Shown: piece after piece, positions 54,166 through 64,000 of the stretch
Layout of the letters: every line of letters starts with the position of its first letter
Numbering within the stretch: the stretch's first letter is position 1
Source: Homarus americanus
Lineage: Eukaryota; Arthropoda; Malacostraca; Decapoda; Nephropidae
Length of the DNA stretch: 64,000 nt
Assembly: GCF_018991925.1 (NCBI RefSeq)
Contig: NW_024722158.1
Span: 1,649,673 to 1,713,672, forward strand
Reading direction: 5' to 3'
Notes under the pieces: model-generated
What the model saw: only the letters and a program-made list of their open reading frames with translations
Databases searched by the model: none
What the model was told of the DNA's origin: nothing
Program-made: the position numbers and the translations under genes

Positions 54166-54337
54166 GGTGGGTGTAGTGTTCTTGGTATTGTTGCTGTCTG
54201 CTTGTGGCGGCCTCTTCCAGTACTATTATAGACGATGGAGAAGTGAGGTGAGTGGACCTCCCTACATCCCCTTCCCCGCCAGCCCGGTGTACACCTCACT
54301 TCCATCCCACATATCCAGCCAGGATCCTCTTTTTCAG
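54166..54337 (+). CDS. WBP1/VOPP1-like gene, transmembrane exon
   Basis: Bounded by TTGTTGCAG (to 54165) and GTAAAG (54338). The first base completes the Trp left open by the exon at 41402. The exon then encodes VGVVFLVLLLSACGGLF, a single transmembrane helix, a stop-transfer YYYRRWR, and a proline- and serine-rich cytosolic start (SGPPYIPFPASPVYTSLPSH). The helix position right after LWYFW and the basic cluster match the family's topology (N-terminus outside). An earlier GTGAGT at 54247 could be an alternative donor giving a shorter exon. It ends in phase 0. Downstream exons with PPxY motifs expected for the family were not found before 64000. Confidence 0.78.
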
Positions 54338-55476
54338 GTAAAGTAATTGTAAGCATCTCTGTAGATCACATTGTTAGTGTAGTGAGATACATTATGCTTA
54401 GCAGAAATAAAGTCAATATTGCTACTGTGGTGCAGTAACTGTGTTGACTGCTGACAAACATTTATATTCATTTATGTACAAGAAGTTGAGTTACCCAGGT
54501 GGAGGGAGAAGAGATAGTTCATCTTCAAAACTGTGGACTAACCTGGTGTTGAAGGGTCAGTCTGGCTCTTATAGAAGGACAGGAAATAGTACATGACCAT
54601 AACCAAGTGCAACTGTACCCTATATTCCTGGATCTGCCCCTGTACAGTACAGTATATACATAATGAAGAGGAGAACCAGGATAAACACAAACATCTTGAC
54701 TAAGTTGGGGGGGTTTAATTATGGGGTGTCTACTGGTCTGGAAAACCTGGAAAAGTCAGGGAATTTTACAAATATACCTGGAATTTTATGTGAATTCAGT
54801 TCAACATCAAAATATTGTTATTTTGACAACAATCTTACCATGAATTAATGATGTACTCTATAGTAGGTAAATTTTTCGGAACAAATTGCAGTAAATATTC
54901 CACTCTAATAAGTGAATTGTTTGTATACCTTTCATACTTCATGTTAGTGATCAAATAACGAAATATTACAGGTTATACCTACTAACTCTTCAATGAGTAT
55001 TGTCAGAGATGAATTGTTCTTATAATCAAGTGACTTTATTTAAGTGGATTATTACACATGAGTCATATACTGTAGGTGGATCAGGAGTGTGATTTTTTGG
55101 TTTTTGTTGGATTTACGGCTTTTGTCGAACTTCCGGGTCAACCCACGTGAATCACACAAATCCGAGGAGAAAAATATGGAGGGGGGAGGTGCCAATGTTT
55201 ATCACTAGTCCTAATGATCATCCTGATCAGTGCTGCTTAAATAAAATAGTCAGTCCGGTATCCAGTGGCAATTATCATTTTTATATTTGCCACTACCGTT
55301 GTACTCTACGTATACTGTACATATTATTGAAAACCTCTAAATGTGTATATGTTGTAACATATACATGTAGATTTAAACTAAGCAGTACTGTATAATAACA
55401 TATTGTGGATGGTGTAACATATAGATTTTATTTGTATTTGGCTTGGTTAATTTTGGCTGATTTATCTTTATAAATA
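54338..55476. other. Intron with one dispersed-repeat end
   Basis: 54655-54750 (GAAGAGGAGAACCAGG, CATCTTGACTAAGTT, GGGGTGTCTACTGG) recurs in inverted form at 58060-58125 and 56655-56700. The remainder shows nothing recognisable. Confidence 0.5.
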
Positions 55477-56323
55477 CAGTGACCCTCGTTTAACGAACGC
55501 CTCGGTTAACGAAATTTCGGTTAACGAACTGCCTTCCATAAGGATCTTCAATTCGGTTAACGAACAAATATTCGTTAACGAATTTCTTACGAACCGACCT
55601 CAACATGTTTTCGCTTGCACTGACCGGGCAACCAGCTTTAGTATCAGTCCGCCAATACATTAATCGGTTCTAGGGCTTAAATTCCTTACTATTTTAGTAA
55701 ATATCAAGAAGTTTATACTATTCAATAATTTTAAAAGTTTAATATTCAATTTTTTAGTCATTTTAACAATTATTGAACATAATTGAAGGTAAAGTGACTA
55801 GTTTAATGCGCGGCATCCAGCCTCTTAACACAGCAAACAGGAGTTAGTCTCTCTCTGTTTTCACTGGAGGTAACATCTTGCTTGAGACTCTCTTCAACTA
55901 AACGCTTTTTTCTGTGTTTCCAAGCAAATTATTGGTCATTTTGAAATATATTTTACATATTGACAATAAATAATGCAGTGCAGTGTTGATTTAAAGAAAA
56001 TAATCTTGAAATACACCAAGAGAACTGAAATTTTATGGGTGAAATGGTGCCATGGGGTGACTTCTCTTCCACCCCAATGCCTTCTCTTCTTCCTTCTCCT
56101 CCACCCCCATTCTAATTCCCATCACCATCATCATCCAGGAGCCTTCTACATACACACCTCAAAGTAAGTGAACTTTTCTACCATTTTTGTTGAATTTAGG
56201 CAATTTTCGGTGAGCTGGAACCAATTACCCAAAAACCCATTGAAACAATGGTTTGGTTAACGAACTTTTCGATTTAACGACGACCTTCTGGAACGGATTG
56301 AGTTAGTTAACCGAGGGTCACTG
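55477..56323. mobile_element. Tigger deletion derivative (MITE), copy N5, inverted
   Basis: 847 bp, opposite orientation to N1 and N2, flanked by TA (55475-55476 and 56324-56325). The left end is CAGTGACCCTCGTTTAACGA, and the right end is the complement of CAGTGACCCTCGGTTAACTA. Confidence 0.88.
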
Positions 56324-56689
56324 TATTTGGAGGAAAAAATGGTAAGTTAGGACAAAAAATTAATGAACCCAAAACAAAAGCGATAATCAGAAATATCTAT
56401 TTGTCACGTTTAAGAGGAGCAAATTACCCGTACTCCACGTGAATTACAACGTGATCTAGCGAGAAGTTTTGGAGAAGTAGAATTTTGAAAATTGATAAGA
56501 ATATAAGGGAAAAATTCGGTATTAAGGAGAACTGATGCAGGTTATAGTGACAATGTTTCTGGTGTTATTAATTACTGACAGGAAATTGATATTGAGTGAT
56601 CATTTATTAACAAATTTCGTGCTTGAGCCGGACGCTCCCTTTAATGTACTTGGAATTTTGTTTTTGTTTGGCCAGTAGTAGACACCCCG
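56324..56689. other. Intron, nothing recognised
   Basis: No coding frame or repeat border identified. Confidence 0.45.
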
Positions 56690-58125
56690 ACTTATTAACA
56701 TTTCAGAAAATCACTTTCCATCATCAGAGCCGAGAGGACAGACAAAAGTTTAAAAAAATACAGATTTTCGTTTTTTTTATATTAGTTTACTTAGGACTGC
56801 CCACAGACTCCTCCTCATAAAACCATGGTCATGTACATGGATGACTCCAAGGTGATCCGGCTGAGAAAACCTGCCCAAAAAAACTCAACTTCCTAGTTCT
56901 CAAAGAGTTTTTAACTCTGAAGGGATCAAGAGGGTGACAAAAATAGAACGCCTGAAGCTGCATGGAGACCTAAAGATCACTTTCGCCGACTATGGCCAAC
57001 CCGTACAACTGTCGGAGTACACCGCCATCAACGGCATCCCAGTTAGACCAACATTCCACCAGTACGACAACCTGAAGCTGGGAGTGATCTCCCACGCCGA
57101 AATTGAACACCTGAACCGAGATGAGATCGACAAACTACTCCTGGATCAGCTCCACTGTGTCAAGAAGCTGTCCGAAACGACGGCTCTGGTCGGACACCAC
57201 GAAACTCTGCCCCGGGAAGTCCAACTGGCATAAGAAACCGTCCAAGTCACGCTGTACTGCTGACCCAAGCGCTGCTTCAAGTGCCAGAACTAAGGACACA
57301 CCATCTACAAGTGCAAGGCGCAGGAGGATGTGTGGTACCTCCGGGCACCGCTACACCTCCTGTCCCAACGCCGAGAAAAAGTGCGCTGCCTGCGGCAGCC
57401 CACACTCCTCTGCCAAGAGACAAGAAGACCACGAGACCCCAGGGGCAGTACACCTCATCACGATCACCTCCTCCGACTTCCTCCACATCTACGAGCAGCC
57501 AGGGCATGAAGAAGAACAGGACCTAGACACTCGCGAATGGACGGTCCAAGAGAGCAAAAAGAGGAGGAAGAGAAGATCATCAACTTCAAACTAACAAGGC
57601 CCCACGACAAGCAAACAACACCAAGAAAACACCACACCCAATCAAGCCGACCAAGAACCGAGAAACCATTACCCAACCTGACACGCACCTGACGTTCACC
57701 TGAATCATGGTCCTGCCCCCTCTCCAACGCGTCCAGGCTAGTTGCTGCTGCCTCAAACCTACAACACCACACCACGCAAGCTGTGTTAAGCCACGGCATC
57801 TGTCCTCTCCCACTAAAATTCCCTCCCATCCTCTCTCTAAACTTCCACTGAACCTCCTTCCCCCCTGTAGCTAGCCTTTATCCATCCAGGACTGCCATAA
57901 TTTTTAGTGGTTTTTAATTGTAATGCTATGTTACTTTTAAAAGTTTAGCGGAAGGTAAATTTTAGAATAACGTTTCATTTTTCTTATATATTACCTGTAA
58001 TTTTTAAAACTTTTTGTCTGTTTTCTTGGCTCTGATGATGGAAAACTATTTTCTAAAACATAAGTAATTAAACTTAGTCAAGATGATTGTGTTTTCCCTG
58101 GTTCTCCTCTTTATTATGAAACTAC
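56690..58125 (+). mobile_element. Retroelement remnant with gag-like ORF, flanked by inverted repeats
   Basis: The coding remnant (56822-57594) lies between ~70-bp inverted repeats: TTTCCATCATCAGAGCC with ACAGACAAAAGTTT near 56715-56755, and the complement at 57998-58045. The right flank continues into the dispersed sequence seen at 54655. The class is unclear. Confidence 0.5.
56822..57594 (+). pseudogene. gag-like (LINE ORF1) protein with zinc knuckles, broken
   Basis: Starts at ATG 56822 (MVMYMDDSKVIRL), stops after 24 codons, and resumes at 56934 with RLKLHGDLKITFADYGQPV and LSEYTAINGIPVRP. After another stop it continues with CFKCQN, GHTIYKC (a CCHC zinc knuckle interrupted by a stop at 57292), then CGTSGHRYTSCPNAEKKCAACGSPH-type knuckles in a shifted frame, and a basic end KKRRKRRSS. 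This layout matches nucleic-acid-binding ORF1 proteins of jockey-like LINEs. No reverse transcriptase follows. Confidence 0.65.
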
Positions 58126-58239
58126 ACTTTCCACGTAACAAGTCAATTGCTGAAGGTATCGGCCCCAATCAAAATTTAGACATTATCTTGGATGTTTAAG
58201 CTCTTGCATTTGCCTCTTGACTTGACAGCTTCCTTCTTA

Positions 58240-58955
58240 GAAGCTCCTTGTGGGGTGCTTGATGCAGGGTTATCACACATACCTGAAACAGAGGCTCCTT
58301 GTGAGGTGCTTGATGCAGGGTTATCACACATACCTGAAACAGAGGCTCCTTGTGAGGTGCTTGATGCAGGGTTATCACACATACCTGAAACAGAGGCTCC
58401 TTGTGAGGTGCTTGATGCAGGGTTATCACACATACCTGAAACAGAGGCTCCTTGTGAGGTGCTTGATGCAGGGTTATCACACATACCTGAAACAGAGGCT
58501 CCTTGTGAGGTGCTTGATGCAGGGTTATCACACATACCTGAAACAGAGGCTCCTTGTGAGGTGCTTGATGCAGGGTTATCACACATACCTGAAACAGAGG
58601 CTCCTTGTGAGGTGCTTGATGCAGGGTTATCACACATACCTGAAACAGAGGCTCCTTGTGAGGTGCTTGATGCAGGGTTATCACACATACCTGAAACAGA
58701 GGCTCCTTGTGAGGTGCTTGATGCAGGGTTATCACACATACCTGAAACAGAGGCTCCTTGTGAGGTGCTTGATGCAGGGTTATCACACATACCTGAAACA
58801 GAGGCTCCTTGTGAGGTGCTTGATGCAGGGTTATCACACATACCTGAAACAGAGGCTCCTTGTGAGGTGCTTGATGCAGGGTTATCACACATACCTGAAA
58901 CAGAGGCTCCTTGTGAGGTGCTTGATGCAGGGTTATCACACATATCTAAAACACA
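58240..58955. repeat. 51-bp minisatellite, 14 nearly identical copies
   Basis: Unit contains GAGGCTCCTTGTGAGGTGCT and TGATGCAGGGTTATCACACA. Length is 17 codons, so four different frames stay open for 250 residues (for example MCDNPASSTSQGASVSG on the minus strand). Units differ only at the array edges. No promoter, splice or flanking coding support makes any frame a credible gene. Confidence 0.96.
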
Positions 58956-59511
58956 CCTGCTATAGTATTTCCACACTAACCTGGCCTATAAGCCATGCCC
59001 CTCTTCTATACTAATAGCTGATTGATTCATAGAAAATTCAAACTAAATGTGTTCACAATTGGTAATGAGACTTTTTATTATCTAAAATAATGTTAATTAT
59101 CTGAACTATCAAAATGCAAATGATTTTAAGTTATTAGCACTTCAGAGAGGATTTTAATTTTTTTTTAATATTTATTATAAAAGGTCGATATAAATATGCA
59201 CTTATACCGTATATGCTCAGTCCGAGGGGGGGGGACGCTGAGGGGAACCAATCAGCTATTTGTAACTATAGATGAGGGACGTGGCATACTGGTCAGATTA
59301 GTATGGAAAGGTATACAAGAAAATGTCTTTTAATTATTGATAAGTAATGAATAATTTTTGTGAGCCGTGTGTTACTACAGCATCTCCCTCACCAGGTAAC
59401 AGCAGATGGGTTGAAGCAGCCTGATCTGTAGGTTCCAGTGGAATGAAATTGGTCTTCCCGGATGATCTCAGCTGTACCATGTTTTAGCACCACTAACAAT
59501 GTAAACATAAA
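58956..59511. other. Non-coding, nothing recognised
   Basis: Includes a poly-T patch near 59157 and a G run at 59226. No other signal. Confidence 0.45.
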
Positions 59512-59770
59512 CTACTGTACCATAGACCATACACTACTGTACAGTAGACCATACACTACTGTACAGTAGACCATACACTACAGACCATACACTACTTACT
59601 GTACGGTAGACCATACACTACTGTACAGTAGACCATACACTACTGTACAGTAGACCATACACTACAGACCATACACTACTTACTGTACGGTAGACCATAC
59701 ACTACTGTACAGTAGACCATACACTACTGTACAGTAGACCATACACTACAGACCATACACCATACACAGT
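59512..59770. repeat. ~22-bp minisatellite (CACTACTGTACAGTAGACCATA)
   Basis: About eleven units with a higher-order pattern in which ACAGACCATACACTACTTACTG variants recur. Each unit contains the short palindrome ACTGTACAGT. Confidence 0.93.
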
Positions 59771-60094
59771 ATAGATAGTTAGTAGTAAAGTGGTTATCTG
59801 GTGTTAGGGGTAAATGTATTAGCAGGTGGGACACTTGGCCAGTCCCTTCCTTATTACACTGTACTGTACTGAGGAAAAAACATTAATGATAAGAGTTCTT
59901 TTGTATAAGGTTTCATTTTTCAGCTGAAAGATGTAGGTGCAGCACAGTGCTGATGTAAACAGTGTAGGGATGGACAAAATTGTATTGTATTTTATGTAAA
60001 GAGAAGTACTGTAGAGTACAGTACTGTAGGTCCAGCGGTGATCACTGCTAAACTTTGTATTGGCTATAATCAACCCCAGCTTTTATTATTTCAT
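59771..60094. other. Non-coding, nothing recognised
   Basis: The minus-strand frame at 59819-60073 shows no domain. Confidence 0.4.
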
Positions 60095-60252
60095 TAGTTA
60101 GGGCTGACAGATGAACTATGTATAGTTAGGGCTGACAGATGGACTATGTATAGTTAGGGATGACAGATAGACTATGTATAGTTAGGGCTGACAGATGGAC
60201 TATGTATAGTTAGGGCTGACAGATGGACTATGTATAGTTTGTATAGTTAGAG
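60095..60252. repeat. 28-bp tandem repeat (TAGTTAGGGCTGACAGATGG)
   Basis: Five to six units of about 28 bp, the last ones partial. Confidence 0.92.
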
Positions 60253-60319
60253 CTGAACAGACTCCCTCTAGATCATATCTTACTTTGTACTTGTTTAATT
60301 CAGTCAGTAAATTGTCCAC

Positions 60320-60710
60320 AGTACAGTACAGTACAGTACAGTACTGTACTGTACTGTACTGTACTGTACTGTACTGTACTGTACTGTACTGTACTGTACC
60401 GTACTGTACAGTACAGTACTGTATTGTACAGTACAGTACAGTACTGTACCGTACCGTACCGTACCGTACCGTACCGTACCGTACCGTACCGTACTGTATT
60501 GTACCGTACCGTACCGTACCGTACCGTACTGTATTGTACCGTACTGTACCGTACCGTACCGTACTGTATTGTACCGTACTGTACCGTACCGTACCGTACC
60601 GTACTGTATTGTACCGTACTGTATTGTACCGTACCGTACCGTACCGTACCGTACCGTACCGTACCGTACCGTACCGTACCGTACTGTATTGTACCGTACT
60701 GTACTGTACC
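60320..60710. repeat. Pentanucleotide array (GTACY)n with strand-symmetric blocks
   Basis: GTACA, GTACT and GTACC pentamers in blocks. GTAC is self-complementary, so the array can fold back on itself, and long frames occur on both strands. Not coding. Confidence 0.95.
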
Positions 60711-62151
<1,441 letters not shown>

Positions 62152-62390
62152 AGGCCATTATATAGTTGTTTTTTTTATAAAATAATCTGTTTACTGAAGG
62201 TTTCAATAGATGGACAATATACATAGATGCAATATACTGGACTGGACTTTATAATTTCTTTTTTTATGGTTCATATTCACTTGTTATTTAAAACTAGCAC
62301 TTATAGATTTTTATGAAGCCGTCTCTAGTATTTTGCTTTAGTTGGTCTTTATTTTGGCCCTGACCATAGTAATAGGTTGTGTCTCTGGGT

Positions 62391-62791
62391 CAGTCATACA
62401 TCTGGTTGAGTTACCATCAAGATAATCATTATAAAGGTCATCGTACTCAGTCATACATCTGGTTGAGTTACCATCAAGATAATCATTATAAAGGTCATCG
62501 TACTCAGTCATACATCTGGTTGAGTTACCATCAAGATAATCATTATAAAGGTCATCGTACTCAGTCATACATCTGGTTGAGTTACCATCAAGATAATCAT
62601 TATAAAGGTCATCGTACTCAGTCATACATCTGGTTGAGTTACCATCAAGATAATCATTATAAAGGTCATCGTACTCAGTCATACATCTGGTTGAGTTACC
62701 ATCAAGATAATCATTATAAAGGTCATCGTACTCAGTCATACATCTGGTTGAGTTACCATCAAGATAATCATTATAAAGGTCATCATACTCA
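62391..62791. repeat. 57-bp minisatellite, seven copies
   Basis: Unit contains CAGTCATACATCTGGTTGAG and AAGATAATCATTATAAAGGT. It is 19 codons long. On the minus strand the frame 62925-62338 is open with an ATG and reads EYDDLYNDYLDGNSTRCMT repeats, acidic with an N-glycosylation sequon. Copies are almost identical at DNA level including third positions, which argues for recent array expansion and not for selection on protein. Confidence 0.95.
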
Positions 62792-63243
62792 GCTATTAAG
62801 TGGTGATATTCACAATTATGATATTGATGAGATAATGTTACCATGAACATCCATTGAATATGTTTTCCATTATAAGTTGTTGGTTTAAGGAATGCTATAC
62901 AGGTACATGCAATTTGGAAATGCATATATGTATACAGTATAGATATGAATATAAATTAGTATTTTTTTTATTATATTGGTTGCTAATCCTAAAATAACTA
63001 TTATGAGAGTTTTAATAAACATTTATATTGTATTTTATGTTTTTCCATATAATCTGTTGTAGCTATATGCCATTATGACTCCTTCTGTGTATGGTAGCTC
63101 ACATGCTCACCCATACCTGCTAGTAACATTTTTATATAAAGAAAATGAGAAATTTTTGTCACTAGTGATGTAATTTCATAAGTTTATTTTTTGCACTAAT
63201 TTGAGCTGTTTGGAGAAAAGTGCATATTTGTTAACTCATGTAA
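62792..63243. other. AT-rich non-coding, nothing recognised
   Basis: No coding frame or repeat border. Confidence 0.45.
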
Positions 63244-63380
63244 TGACACACAGTATTGTACTCACATCTTTTGCTACACACAGTACCTCATAATGACACA
63301 CAGTATTGTACTCACATCTTTTGCTACACAGTACCTCATAATGACACACAGTATTGTACTCACATCTTTTGCTACACACA
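63244..63380. repeat. ~50-bp tandem repeat, three copies
   Basis: Units contain GACACACAGTATTGTACTCA and CATCTTTTGCTACACACAGT; the second is 48 bp. The third is cut by the start of candidate LTR E. Confidence 0.92.
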
Positions 63381-64000
63381 GTATCGACTGGGGTCACTAA
63401 ATCTAAGGGGATAACTTAACTCTAATCTTAATGTCTAAGGGTCGCTGCCACCAGACCCCCTCTGGACAGCATGTAGCTCGTTAGGTAGCGGGCAGAGCGG
63501 ACTAGGCATTGGGTTAGGTTTTCCATTGATCAGATCGATAAGGGTAAAGAAGGGTGAAACCATAACATGTCTTCATTGATTTATTTCTTATAAAACACAC
63601 TGGTAAAAACATACATGAACTGGCCTTCCTCAGAGAAGAACGGAATTTTGGTTACCCAACTGGGCCAGACTCCTACATTACTGGCGGTCATCACCCTTAT
63701 TGCACAACAATGGTGAGCGCCAGTATCTCATGGTCCTTCTTCCAATAACCCTTAACACATCAGACTGTTCACTGGTGTGGCACGTCGAGTTATCATACAT
63801 AGTAGCACCATCTCAACACACCTGTTACACTCCATACCTGCAAGTATGTGACTCCTTGTGACTTTTAGGTATACTGCTTGGCCTCGTTACTATTACACGC
63901 CCTCGGTGGGTAAAGACGGGGCTTCACTCGAACATACCAGCACTATTTCTCGCCTGGTATTATAGAGTGGCTCAAGTGGCGACCGCAGTTTCCACGGTCT
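63381..64000 (-). mobile_element. Candidate LTR family E, second copy (runs off the window)
   Basis: Collinear with 25605-26260 (CACTAAATCTAAGGGGATAA, then GATTTATTTCTTATAAAAC and further), with small deletions. In minus orientation this is its 3' part, including the AATAAA complement. The left border lies on the 50-bp array. Confidence 0.75.

Noticed and set aside
58192..59014. Four overlapping ~250-residue frames as genes
   Set aside because: All arise from a 51-bp tandem repeat; no unique conserved sequence, splice or promoter support.
59393..59407. A 15-bp microexon (CATCTCCCTCACCAG) with AG and GTAACA borders as the next host-gene exon
   Set aside because: Too short to be distinguished from chance, and gives no PPxY-type sequence.
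62391..62791. Regular direct repeats resembling a CRISPR array
   Set aside because: Units are head-to-tail without unique spacers, and the window is clearly eukaryotic.

Overview
This window looks like the nuclear genome of an arthropod, most likely a decapod or other malacostracan crustacean. The grounds are split coding exons with GT/AG borders, long AT-rich introns, abundant microsatellites and minisatellites, CR1-like and jockey-like LINEs, and an unusually dense set of Tigger/pogo DNA transposons. The organism is an inference; no species marker is visible. A run of exactly 100 N at 3468-3567 is an assembly gap. There is no operon, CRISPR array or other prokaryotic feature.

Layout. Positions 1-6,000 hold simple repeats and one conserved exon (1506-1656, minus) that I recognise as HID1, a Golgi/dense-core-vesicle protein. 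Positions 6,031-18,869 are a tandem duplication. Each copy carries a C2H2 zinc-finger gene, a pyrimidine tract, a poly(A) signal, a short PIF/Harbinger element and a 30-bp minisatellite. The second zinc-finger copy (14536-15795) is intact with 11 fingers. The first (7186-8277) has lost its start and two fingers. A CACTA/EnSpm-like transposon (11070-13168) sits only in the first copy, and the second copy still shows the empty target site. Positions 18,870-33,575 are nested retroelements: three candidate LTR families (D, E, F), a broken LINE (22.1-25.2 kb), a LINE ORF1 fragment, and a nearly complete CR1 element (28.9-32.9 kb) whose first reading frame still encodes an SGNH-type esterase.

From about 34.2 kb a second host gene runs on the plus strand. 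Its exons are 34185-34235, 41402-41502 and 54166-54337. Joined in phase they give a signal peptide, a cysteine-rich ectodomain and a transmembrane helix of the WBP1/WBP1L/VOPP1 type; the 3' exons are beyond the window or unrecognised. Its introns are filled with Tigger-family elements of at least five terminal-repeat types, one with a 634-codon intact transposase (47414-49315) and one 2.6-kb pseudogenised copy (50941-53525) that looks like the parent of three ~0.8-kb deletion derivatives. A piggyBac-like element encloses that 2.6-kb copy.

The last 10 kb holds a gag-like retroelement remnant, several very regular minisatellites (51, 22, 28, 57 and 50 bp, plus a GTACY pentamer) and a second copy of candidate LTR E at the right edge.

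I see no convincing undescribed gene system. The points most worth following are the dated insertion in the zinc-finger duplication, the nested DNA transposons, the PCNA-binding-like motifs in two Tigger transposases, and the WBP1/VOPP1-like gene that spans them.
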